From: Arthrobacter crystallopoietes BAB-32
Lineage (GTDB): Bacteria > Actinomycetota > Actinomycetes > Actinomycetales > Micrococcaceae
Reading direction: 5' to 3'
Length of the DNA stretch: 34,334 nt
NCBI RefSeq assembly: GCF_000328305.2
Contig: NZ_ANPE02000196.1
Coordinates: forward strand, 1 to 34,334
Below the pieces are notes generated by a model, which searched no databases, was not told the origin of the DNA, and saw only the letters and a program-made list of their open reading frames with translations. The translations under genes and the position numbers were made by a program. Shown piece by piece: positions 10,555 to 17,720 of the stretch. Positions within the stretch are counted from its first letter, which is position 1, and every line of letters begins with the position of its first letter.

Positions 10555-11412
10555 TCAGTTGGTCAGTGCCAGTTGGTTGATCAGCATGCGGTTTTCCAGC
10601 CGGCCGATCCCGTCGATTTCGGTTGTGAGGACATCGCCGTCCTGCAGGAAGCGCGGGGGCTTCATCCCCATGCCCACTCCGCCTGGCGTGCCGGTCAGGA
10701 CCAGGTCCCCCGGGCGCAGCGTCGTGAACTGCGAAATGTAGGACAGGAGCTTCGCCGGGCCGAACACCAGCGTCCGGGTGTGGCCCCGCTGGACCAGCTC
10801 ACCGTTGACGTAGCCGCGGACCTCGAAGCCGCTGCCGTCGAACTCGTCGGCGGTGGCCAGCACCGGCCCGACCGGCGTGCTCGCGTCGAAGGCCTTGCCC
10901 TGGAACCACTGCAGCGTCCGGTTCTGCCAGTCCCGCATGGAGACATCGTTGGCCACGGTGTAGCCGGCGATGGCGGCGGCGGCCTCGGCTTCATCCGCAC
11001 GGGTGAGGGTGGCTCCGACCACCACGGCCAGCTCGGCCTCCCAATCCACCCGGCCGCTGCCGCGCACCGTGAGCTCATCTGCTGGACCGGCCAACGTATC
11101 GGCGAACTTGGCGAACAGGGTGGGGTATTCCGGCAGCTCCCGTCCCATCTCCTGGATGTGGTCGCCGTAGTTCAGGCCGCAGCAGATCACCTTGCCGGCC
11201 TGCGGCAGCAGCGGCGCCAACTGTGTGCGGGAAACCTGCACGACGGCGGAGGCCGGGGCGGAGCGCATGGTTTCCTCTGCGCGCTCCCGCCAAGCCGGGC
11301 CCGCGAGCAGGCTGCCGACGTCACTGGCGGGCAGCGGCAGGTAGGTCTCCGCACCCATCTGTACTGCCGCCGTCGTTGTTGCTGCGCCGGTGCGCAAGGT
11401 GGCCAGTTTCAC
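10555..11412 (-). CDS. Fumarylacetoacetate hydrolase (FAH) family protein
   Basis: A 285-residue FAH-fold enzyme. The metal-binding landmarks are present: VDWEAELAVVVG (two Glu), then GYTVANDVSMRDWQ (Asp), DASTPVGPVLAT, and the C-terminal LTGTPGGVGMGMKPP loop and DGDVLTTEIDGIG. The family cleaves or decarboxylates 2,4-dioxo or acylpyruvate compounds formed by aromatic ring cleavage, for example fumarylpyruvate or maleylpyruvate. It is the first gene of the minus-strand operon, starting at GTG 11412 behind AAGGAG, and runs into the cupin gene. Its presence beside a cupin and RidA suggests hydrolysis of a ring-cleavage product to pyruvate plus a C4 acid. The exact substrate is unknown. Confidence 0.85.
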   Translation of the reverse strand: MKLATLRTGAATTTAAVQMGAETYLPLPASDVGSLLAGPAWRERAEETMRSAPASAVVQVSRTQLAPLLPQAGKVICCGLNYGDHIQEMGRELPEYPTLFAKFADTLAGPADELTVRGSGRVDWEAELAVVVGATLTRADEAEAAAAIAGYTVANDVSMRDWQNRTLQWFQGKAFDASTPVGPVLATADEFDGSGFEVRGYVNGELVQRGHTRTLVFGPAKLLSYISQFTTLRPGDLVLTGTPGGVGMGMKPPRFLQDGDVLTTEIDGIGRLENRMLINQLALTN

Positions 11413-11439
11413 GGCTTCGATCTCCTTCGTTCGGATGTG

Positions 11440-11468
11440 TCGACTTTTTTACGGCCGTCACATATGCT
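11440..11468 (+). promoter_or_regulatory. Candidate promoter for the RidA gene
   Basis: TCGACT (11440-11445), 17 bases, TATGCT (11463-11468). The predicted start near 11475 leaves a leader of roughly 78 bases. A minus-strand -10 candidate (TATGTG, complement of 11459-11464) for the FAH operon overlaps it, so the two promoters appear back to back. Consensus-based. Confidence 0.45.
11449..11460. promoter_or_regulatory. MeqR2-like (PaaX-type) palindrome
   Basis: TTACGGCCGTCA matches 9 of the 10 fixed positions of TGACGNNCGTCA, the operator reported for the PaaX-type, anthraniloyl-CoA-responsive repressor MeqR2 of Arthrobacter sp. Rü61a. It sits inside the RidA promoter spacer and next to the FAH operon promoter. 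Two PaaX-type regulators are encoded in the window. Confidence 0.55.
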
Positions 11469-11502
11469 CAACGTAGCACGGTCGGAAGGATCTGCACAGA
11501 GC

Positions 11503-11516
11503 ATTTTTCGAAAAAT
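11503..11516. repeat. AT-rich perfect palindrome in the RidA leader
   Basis: ATTTTTCGAAAAAT, a 14-base perfect palindrome in otherwise GC-rich DNA, 36 bases before the RidA start. It could be an operator or a small leader hairpin; no known motif is assigned. Confidence 0.45.
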
Positions 11517-11552
11517 TGTGAAACCGGACACACCAATGCCAAGGAGGCAGCA

Positions 11553-11969
11553 ATGAGCAACCAGACCGCAGTCGGCAACCGGACCATCAACCCCGAGTCA
11601 CTGCCCAAGCCATCCGGCTACGCCCATGGCGTCCTCGCCGGCAACACTGTCTACCTCGGCGGGCAGACCGCGCTGGACAAGGACATGAACATCGTTCCCG
11701 GCGGCATCGTGGAGCAGTTCCAGCAGGCCTTCTCCAACGTCCTGGCCACCCTGGAAGAGGCCGGCGGCCGCCCCGAGGACCTGGTCAGCGTGACCATCTA
11801 CCTCACGGACGTGGACGACTACATGGCCAACGGCCGGGAGATCGGCAGGCTCTGGCGCCAGATGGCCGGCACCGAGTACCCCGCGATGGCAGGAATCGGC
11901 GTCAGCCGCCTCTGGCAGAAGGAAGCCCTGATCGAGATCCAGGGCGTGGCAGTCATCCAGGACCGCTAG
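11553..11969 (+). CDS. RidA (YjgF/YER057c/UK114) family enamine/imine deaminase
   Basis: 138 residues. The frame is open upstream, but ATG 11553 is chosen because AAGGAGG (11541-11547) precedes it. RidA landmarks are GNTVYLGGQTALD, the central QFQQAFSNVLATLEEAGG helix, VSVTIYLTDVDDY and the late EYPAMAGIGVSRLWQKEALIEIQG. Family members hydrolyse reactive enamines/imines to ketones and ammonia; 2-aminomuconate deaminases and RutC also belong. The gene is divergent from the FAH operon and shares its control region. In an anthranilate pathway the amino group must be removed, and RidA is the best candidate in this window for deaminating an imine ring-cleavage product or the aminocyclohexenone thioester. 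The role is inferred. Confidence 0.85.
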   Translation: MSNQTAVGNRTINPESLPKPSGYAHGVLAGNTVYLGGQTALDKDMNIVPGGIVEQFQQAFSNVLATLEEAGGRPEDLVSVTIYLTDVDDYMANGREIGRLWRQMAGTEYPAMAGIGVSRLWQKEALIEIQGVAVIQDR

Positions 11970-11983
11970 AAAACCGATTCCAG

Positions 11984-12028
11984 CGCACAGCGGCCCGGCC
12001 GGCTACCTGCCGGCCGGGCCGCTGTGCG
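11984..12028. terminator. Strong bidirectional terminator between RidA and PaaX genes
   Basis: 20-base perfect arms (11984-12003 and 12009-12028) around the 5-base loop TACCT, between two convergent genes. The stem is almost entirely G-C and has no U-tract. Confidence 0.8.
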
Positions 12029-12040
12029 TTGTCCGCGAGG

Positions 12041-12916
12041 CTAGGCGGCCTCGGCCTTGGTGACCAGCGACATTGCGTGGGCCTCGGCCAGGGGCGCGAT
12101 CAAATCATGCGTTCCGAAGAAAATGCGCCGCGCCTCCGGCCCCTGCCAGCCCTCGGGCAGGTACTCCAAAGGCAGACCGGGATCGCGATACGGCAGGCGC
12201 CGCCACAGCGTGAGCATCGGCACGTAGTAACGGAAGGCGTCCCTGCGCAGTTCCGGCGAAGACTCTGCCAGGGCTGTCTCCGGATCCCCGCCCACCAAGC
12301 CGGACCAATCGGCAAGAGCGTTCCCGTAGTAGTCCATGAATTCGGCGATCTGCACGCCCAGTGCCTCCAGATCCCACCACTGGGCGACCCGCTGGCGCAT
12401 ATCCCCTTCGGCGGCGTAATCGCCGGTGAAGAACTCGACATAATCTGCCAAGCCCCGGGAGGCCAGCCGCCGCTTCGCGCCCTCACGCACACCGGCCGGA
12501 GCAATCCACACTCCTGCCGCCATGGACCCGAAGCCCAGCCGCGTCAGTTCGGTGCGCAGCTGGTGCCGCCGGTCCCGCATCGACTCAGGAACCGAGAATA
12601 TCGCCAGCACCCACTGGCCTCCGGCCGATCCGCGGTACGGGGCAAAGATGCGCTCGTCGCCCTCGTTGACCATCTCGAGCGAGCGCGGCGACAGCTCGTA
12701 CTTTGCCACTCCGCCGGCTTTGACGCTGTTGAGCACGCCCTTGGCCTTCAACCTCGACACCGCCGAGCGCACGCCAGGGGCATCATGGCCGAGGTCGCCG
12801 AGCATGTCGATGAGGACCGAGACTGGCAAGGGCCCGCCGCCGCGCCGCCCGTACAGGCCGTAGATGGTCAGGATCAGCTGCTGGTGCCGCAGTGGAGGAG
12901 CGGGGATGTCGATCAT
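12041..12916 (-). CDS. PaaX-type transcriptional repressor 1
   Basis: 291 residues. The N-terminal winged helix starts LRHQQLILTIYGLYG and includes VRSAVSRLKAKGVL as recognition region. The PaaX middle domain has WVLAIFSVPESMRDRRHQLRTELTRLGFG, and the C-terminal part has FRYYVPMLTLWRRLPYRDP and PLEYLPEGWQG. PaaX proteins are repressors released by aryl-CoA thioesters: PaaX by phenylacetyl-CoA and MeqR2 of Arthrobacter sp. Rü61a by anthraniloyl-CoA. It starts one base after the ThDP gene stop, so it is the last gene of the thioesterase-ThDP-paaX operon. Anthraniloyl-CoA is the likely effector here (inference). A paralogue is encoded at 20261-21115. Confidence 0.88.
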   Translation of the reverse strand: MIDIPAPPLRHQQLILTIYGLYGRRGGGPLPVSVLIDMLGDLGHDAPGVRSAVSRLKAKGVLNSVKAGGVAKYELSPRSLEMVNEGDERIFAPYRGSAGGQWVLAIFSVPESMRDRRHQLRTELTRLGFGSMAAGVWIAPAGVREGAKRRLASRGLADYVEFFTGDYAAEGDMRQRVAQWWDLEALGVQIAEFMDYYGNALADWSGLVGGDPETALAESSPELRRDAFRYYVPMLTLWRRLPYRDPGLPLEYLPEGWQGPEARRIFFGTHDLIAPLAEAHAMSLVTKAEAA

Positions 12917-12917
12917 C

Positions 12918-14650
12918 TCAGTGGCCCTTGAAAGCTTCGGCGAGCCACCAGGCGCCGCCGTCGGAGGCGATCCGTGCGTCGATGACCAGCGGCTTCTCCC
13001 GCGGCCCGTTGACCCACTCGGTCACGGCAGCCAGGTCTTCCACGGTGCGGACGGTGACCGCCTCGGCGCCGTACCCCCGGGCGATCGACGCGATGTCCGT
13101 CAGCGGGAATTTTACGATCCCAAGATCCTCGTCGTCGGCGTCGAAGTGGTGCACCTCGGCGCCGTACGCCGAGTCGTTGTACACGATCGCCACCAGCGGG
13201 ATCCGCTCACGCACCACGGTCTCCAGCTCGGAAATCGACATCAGGAACCCACCGTCACCGGTCCCGAGTACGGGCAGCCTGTCCGGCCGGGCTGCCGCCG
13301 CACCCACCGCCGTGTACAGGCCCAGCCCGATCGACTGGAAAGCCTGCGTAAAGCAGAATCCATACTCGTCCGGCACTGACAGGTACGCGCTCGGATACCC
13401 CATGAAGTTGCCCGAGTCTATCGACACGATCCGATCCGCCGGCAGGATCTTATCCAGCTCCCGGCTCAGCACCCGCGGGTCGATTGCCTCCTCGGTCGAA
13501 ATGTCCACGGTTTCCACGTCCTTCCAACGGGACTCGGCCGCGATGCGCACCGCAATCTCCGGCGTGCGCAGCCCGGTCGCCTGGTGCCCGGCAGCCTGCA
13601 GTTCCTCCAGCACGGCGACTGCGGTCTCGGCACTGTCGCCGAGCACCCCGAGATCGATGGGCCGGTTCGCACCCAGCGCGCCGTCCTCCACGTCGACCTG
13701 CACCACCTTGGCCTCCGCGCTGATCAGCGAGCCGTGCCGCATGGTCCACATGTTCAGCGCGCATCCCCAGCCGACAATCAGGTCGGCAGCCGCGATCGTT
13801 GCCGCCGTGTAGGGCGAGGAAAAGCCGCCGGAGATGCCGAGGTTGAAGGGATCGCCGTGGAACAGTCCGTGGGCGACGGCGGAGGTCGCCACTAGTGCAC
13901 CGCTTGCCTCGGCGAGCGCGGCAATTTCCGTCCCGGCACCCCGGCCTCCGCGGCCGGCAACAAAGACCGGCCGTTCGGCACCGCGGATCAACGCCGCCAA
14001 CCGCTCCACTGCCGCTGCGGCCGGCCGGACCGGCTGTGGTGCCTCCAACCGTGTGGGGACGGCTGGAGTCCCTCCGGGACGGGAAGAGCTTGGAGGTCCG
14101 TCGGCAGCGACAGCACCACGGTCCGCCTTTCGTTGACGGCCGTGCGGTAGGCCCGGACCGTGTCCGCCACCGCACTCTGCGGCGAGTGGATCCGTTCTGC
14201 CACGGCCCCGACGCTGCGGGCCAGTCCGTCCTGGTCGATCTTGAAATTCGACCGGATCGCCGAGGCGGCGGTGTCCGCGGTGACGACGAGCATCGGCGTG
14301 CGGCTCTTGGCCGCCTCACCGATCCCGGTGACCGCATTCGTCAGCCCACAGCCCTGGTGGGTGGAGACGACCCCGACCTTGCCGGACATCCGCCCGTACG
14401 CGTCCGCCATCGTCGCCGCTCCGCCCTCGTGCCGGGCGGCCGTGAATGGCACTCCCTGGCGGCGCAGCGCGTTGGTCACCACGAAGTTGCCGCTGCCGAC
14501 CACGCCGAAGACGTGCCCGACCCCGAGCTGCGCCAGGGTATAGCCGACGAGTTCCGCGATATTCGCAGCCGGGCGGGAAGACGGCACAGCTGCCGCGGGG
14601 CTGGTCACGGCGGCACCGCTGACCGAGGGTTGAGTGCTGGTAGCGGTCAT
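12918..14650 (-). pseudogene. ThDP-dependent enzyme (acetolactate synthase/benzoylformate decarboxylase-like), frameshifted
   Basis: Two overlapping minus-strand frames together make one ThDP enzyme of about 570 residues. The 5' frame carries the PYR domain with RHEGGA, whose Glu activates the cofactor, and THQGCGLTNAV; left alone it runs to a stop at 13988. The 3' frame carries the central domain and PP domain with GDGGFLMS and VYNDSAYG (GDG...N metal site). Homology moves from one frame to the other between about 14051 and 14090. One extra C in the minus-strand run CCCC (14055-14058) would rejoin them as ...EGLQPSPTRLEAPQ. The start is set by AAGGAG before ATG 14650. The gap to the upstream thioesterase gene is 68 bases. 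It is either a recent inactivation or a sequencing error. The substrate is unknown; a 2-oxo acid such as 2-aminobenzoylformate is conceivable. Confidence 0.75.
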
Positions 14651-14718
14651 GGAGGTCTCCTTCTTGGAACAGCAGTTCAATCAGACTGCAGAAATTGTCA
14701 CGTGGGCCGCTGGGGCTC

Positions 14719-15171
14719 TCAGGCCGGCACGGCCGATCCTCGGGCGACGGCGGTGCGAATGTGCTCCGGCCAGGGCGCTGCGCTGTCGGCTCCCTCGGGG
14801 ACATAAGCGGTGGTGAAAGTCCCGTAGGCGGCGAGTCCGCCGGCTGACTTTTCGTGCGGCTGGCCATGGACCTCGAACGCGAAAGTCATCGACGTGCGGC
14901 CGATCTTCTGGACCGTCAGGGCCGCGGTAACGCGTTGGCCGAACCACAGCTTGGCCCGGTAGTTGATGACCTGCTGTACGCGGGGAGCACTAGGAAAGTA
15001 GTCGGGCAGCTCCAGCCTGCGGAACAGCTCAGCCTCGGCCGCCTCGACCCAGCGCATGATTGCGGAGTTGTGCTGATGTCCGGCCGCATCCGTGTCGGCC
15101 CATTCCACCGTCCGCTCGATGCTGGCACCTGCCGGCATCATTTGGTCCTGCCCGCTCATCTGGGGGTCCAT
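14719..15171 (-). CDS. Hot-dog (4HBT family) acyl-CoA thioesterase
   Basis: 150 residues from ATG 15171, chosen over a longer frame because GGAGAGGAG lies just upstream. The 4-hydroxybenzoyl-CoA thioesterase signature is clear: VEWADTDAAGHQHNSAIMRW, with the Asp and the helix that positions the thioester, then RVQQVINYRAKLWFGQRV and GRTSMTFAFEVHGQ. It acts on aryl- or short acyl-CoA. It is the first gene of the minus-strand operon with the ThDP enzyme and PaaX. It is the second thioesterase of the region, from an unrelated subfamily to the TesB-type enzyme, which again suggests that free aromatic acids are made from CoA esters. Confidence 0.82.
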   Translation of the reverse strand: MDPQMSGQDQMMPAGASIERTVEWADTDAAGHQHNSAIMRWVEAAEAELFRRLELPDYFPSAPRVQQVINYRAKLWFGQRVTAALTVQKIGRTSMTFAFEVHGQPHEKSAGGLAAYGTFTTAYVPEGADSAAPWPEHIRTAVARGSAVPA

Positions 15172-15248
15172 GCTTCTCCTCTCCCCCGACCAGGTCATCC
15201 CTGGCTCAGGAACTATCGCAGCCCTGTCTACATGGTATGACGTAAAAA

Positions 15249-15260
15249 TGACGGTCGTCC
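15249..15260. promoter_or_regulatory. MeqR2-like (PaaX-type) palindrome in the thioesterase/cyclase divergent region
   Basis: TGACGGTCGTCC matches 9 of 10 fixed positions of TGACGNNCGTCA. It lies midway between the divergent starts at 15171 and 15386. An ATGACG direct repeat partner lies at 15237-15242. I found no convincing -35/-10 pair here, so its place relative to the promoters is open. Confidence 0.5.
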
Positions 15261-15286
15261 ACACAAATCAATAGGGGTGTGTCCGA

Positions 15287-15313
15287 ACCGCTGGAGCCGA
15301 CGCTGCCAGCGGT
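15287..15313. repeat. Inverted repeat upstream of the cyclase gene
   Basis: 8-base perfect arms ACCGCTGG (15287-15294) and CCAGCGGT (15306-15313) with an 11-base spacer, centre spacing 19 bases. It could be an operator for a dimeric regulator or a leader hairpin of the cyclase transcript. Confidence 0.45.
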
Positions 15314-15385
15314 GGTAGACATGGATCACACGTCGTCGCATCATGACGCGGACCACGCCATCCCAATGACCCGAAAGCTGGATGC

Positions 15386-16201
15386 ATGACTTCCGAAGCT
15401 ACCAACACCGTAACCGACCAAGCCACCGGCCCTCTTGCCGGACTCCTCAATGCACTGGCGGACGGCGCCGTCGAAATCGTCGACCTCACCAACCGCCTCA
15501 GCAGTGAGACCCCTACCCTCCGGCTGCCCGAGCCGTTTGCCAACCTCATCGACTTCAGCCTGGAAACCGTCAGCGAGTACGACGAACCGGGGCCCTTCTG
15601 GAAGCACCAGAACATCCACACCGGCGAGCACATCGGCACGCACATCGATGCTCCGGCCCACTGGGTGACCGGGCGGCACAGCCACGACGTCGCCGACATC
15701 CCGCTTCCCCGCCTCATCGGCCCCGCCGTCGTCCTCGACTTCACCGCCGAGGCGGCCGCCGACCCGGATTTCCTGCTCGAGGTCGAGCACGTCCGCGCCT
15801 GGGAGAAGCAGCACGGGCCACTGCCCGAGGGCGGCTGGGTGCTCTACCGCACCGGCTGGGACGCATTCGCCCAGGACCGGGAGAAGTTCCTGAACACCGA
15901 CGAGGACGGCTCCCACACGCCCGGCGTTTCGTCCGAATGCGCACAGTGGCTCTCGGAGACGGGCATCGCTGGCTTCGGTGTGGAGACCGTCGGGATCGAC
16001 GCCGGCAACGCGGGCGCGCTGGATCCGATCTTCCCGGTGCATTATTACCTGCTCGGTGCCGACAAGTACGGCCTGACCTCGCTGCAGAACGTCTCCCAGC
16101 TGCCCACTCGCGGGGCGATGCTGATTGTCGCGCCGCTGCCGATTGTTGGCGGCACCGGCAGCCCCGCGCGGGTTCTCGCGCTGGTGCCGCGACGTTCGTG
16201 A
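15386..16201 (+). CDS. Cyclase-family metal hydrolase (isatin hydrolase / kynurenine formamidase KynB-like)
   Basis: 271 residues with the complete metal motif HxGTHxDxPxH (H82, H86, D88, H92; text EHIGTHIDAPAHW). This defines the cyclase superfamily, which includes Mn-dependent isatin hydrolase and the KynB-type N-formylkynurenine formamidase. At 271 residues it is longer than typical KynB (about 210) and closer to isatin hydrolases. Both activities yield anthranilate precursors: isatinate or kynurenine. It is transcribed alone, divergent from the thioesterase-ThDP-PaaX operon, and is followed by a strong hairpin. The ribosome binding site is weak (GAAAGCTGG region). The family is certain; the substrate is inferred. 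Confidence 0.82.
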   Translation: MTSEATNTVTDQATGPLAGLLNALADGAVEIVDLTNRLSSETPTLRLPEPFANLIDFSLETVSEYDEPGPFWKHQNIHTGEHIGTHIDAPAHWVTGRHSHDVADIPLPRLIGPAVVLDFTAEAAADPDFLLEVEHVRAWEKQHGPLPEGGWVLYRTGWDAFAQDREKFLNTDEDGSHTPGVSSECAQWLSETGIAGFGVETVGIDAGNAGALDPIFPVHYYLLGADKYGLTSLQNVSQLPTRGAMLIVAPLPIVGGTGSPARVLALVPRRS

Positions 16202-16216
16202 AACCCTTGGCATGAC

Positions 16217-16250
16217 GAAGGGCCGGCGTCGGTGGTGACGCCGGCCCTTC
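16217..16250. terminator. Bidirectional terminator between cyclase and MFS genes
   Basis: 14-base perfect arms GAAGGGCCGGCGTC (16217-16230) and GACGCCGGCCCTTC (16237-16250) with a 6-base loop, between convergent genes. Confidence 0.78.
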
Positions 16251-16265
16251 ATTTCAGCAGCCTTA

Positions 16266-17720
16266 TCAGCCGTTGTAGACGAATTTCTCCTGCAACCGGC
16301 CGGCGGTGCGGTCGGGATTGAGCAGCAGGATGCTGATCACGCCGACGATAATCAGGTAGACACCGATCATCCAGAAGGCGGAGTTCATGCCCTCGGCGAG
16401 CTTGGCCGCCATTTCGGCGGTTTCCCGTACCCCCTTCGGCGCCGGGGCGTAACCGGCATTGTCCATGAGCGTTCCGACCATGGCCGGAGCAATGACGCCG
16501 CCCATCGACGCCAGGCCGGTCAGGGTGGCCATGACGGCGGCCCGCTGCTTGGAACAAACCGCGAAGGCGACAGCCGTGGGTGCCAGCGGGTAGGTCATGG
16601 CCAGGCCCGCACCGAGGGTCACGACAATGACCGCGGGGGTGCCGCCGAGTCCGGGGAGCAGCAGGAAGCAGATTCCGGAGCACAGCAGGGTGGCGCCGAA
16701 CAGCGCACCCAGCGCCCACCGGACGGTTACGCCGCGGCGCATCAGGAAGCGCGACCCGTAGCCCAGGGCCAGGAGAGCCAGAGCGCCGAGGACCCATGGG
16801 AAGGTCGAGAAGAGCCCGATCATTTCCGGCGGGAGCGCCACCACCGAGGCCAGGTACTTGGGCGACCAGGTGGTCAGGAACCCCTGGGCCCAGAAGCAGC
16901 CGGCGCCAGCCAGCACCGCAGCGACGAACATGCGCGTGCCAAGGACCTTGCGGATGGGCACGATCTTCAGCAGGTCGGCCTTGTCGGCGATGCTGTTCCC
17001 CGGGCCGGCCCGGACCTCGGAGGCCGGCGCAGGCTCCGGCTCCTCCGCCGGTGCCGGCTCGGCCGCCTCGTCCCGCTTCCGGGCGGTGTGGCTGTAGGGC
17101 CCGTCGCGTCCGACCACCAGCCAGCACAGGGACCAGAGCAGGCCGACAATGCCCAGGAAACCGAACGCCCAGCGCCAGCCGAGGGCCGGATTGGCGATGA
17201 TCCACGCCAGCACCGGCGCGGCAATGATGGGCCCCAGAGTCGAACCGATGGCGACCAAGCTGCTCGGCAGGCCCCGCTCCTTCGCCGGAAACCAGCCGTG
17301 GACGTGCTGCAGGCTGATGGGAGTCGCGGGCCCCTCCGCCGCTCCCAGCAGGATGCGGGTGACCAGCAGGACTGCCGCGCCGCCGCCGAAGAGCATCGGG
17401 AACTGCAGGACCGCCCAAGAGATACCCATCGTGAGGATGATCCAGCGGGTGGGGACCTTGCCCGCCAGGAAACCGACGGCAACGGCGGCGATCGCGAACA
17501 GGAAGAAGAAGGCGCTTCCGATGAAGCCGAATTCGCCCGCCGTCAGCCCAAGGTCCCGCATCGCCGGATCGGCGACGAGGCCGATAACGGCCTTGTCGGC
17601 GAAGTTGATGATCTGGAAAACCACGAGGGCTCCGGTCACCAGCCATGCGCGCCGGTTCATCCGGCCATGTACGACGGCGGCACGCAGGGTATGTGCCGGG
17701 AGCTGGCTTTGCGTGGTCAT
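16266..17720 (-). CDS. MFS transporter, ACS (anion:cation symporter)-like
   Basis: A 484-residue, 12-helix carrier. Its first half has NFADKAVIGLVADP and GFIGSAFFFLFAIAAVAVG, followed by a TRILLGAAEGPATP segment typical of ACS-family organic acid transporters. The cytosolic central loop is an unusual Glu/Ala/Pro-rich stretch (about residues 210-240). The start overlaps the MBL hydrolase stop by 4 bases and has GGAGG (complement of 17728-17732), so the pair is one operon. Likely substrate: an aromatic or small organic anion processed by the neighbouring hydrolases. Confidence 0.8.
   Translation of the reverse strand: MTTQSQLPAHTLRAAVVHGRMNRRAWLVTGALVVFQIINFADKAVIGLVADPAMRDLGLTAGEFGFIGSAFFFLFAIAAVAVGFLAGKVPTRWIILTMGISWAVLQFPMLFGGGAAVLLVTRILLGAAEGPATPISLQHVHGWFPAKERGLPSSLVAIGSTLGPIIAAPVLAWIIANPALGWRWAFGFLGIVGLLWSLCWLVVGRDGPYSHTARKRDEAAEPAPAEEPEPAPASEVRAGPGNSIADKADLLKIVPIRKVLGTRMFVAAVLAGAGCFWAQGFLTTWSPKYLASVVALPPEMIGLFSTFPWVLGALALLALGYGSRFLMRRGVTVRWALGALFGATLLCSGICFLLLPGLGGTPAVIVVTLGAGLAMTYPLAPTAVAFAVCSKQRAAVMATLTGLASMGGVIAPAMVGTLMDNAGYAPAPKGVRETAEMAAKLAEGMNSAFWMIGVYLIIVGVISILLLNPDRTAGRLQEKFVYNG

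Noticed and set aside
14046-14090. Programmed -1 frameshift in the ThDP gene
   Set aside because: No X_XXY_YYZ slippery heptamer or obvious stimulatory structure at the junction; a simple base loss is more likely.
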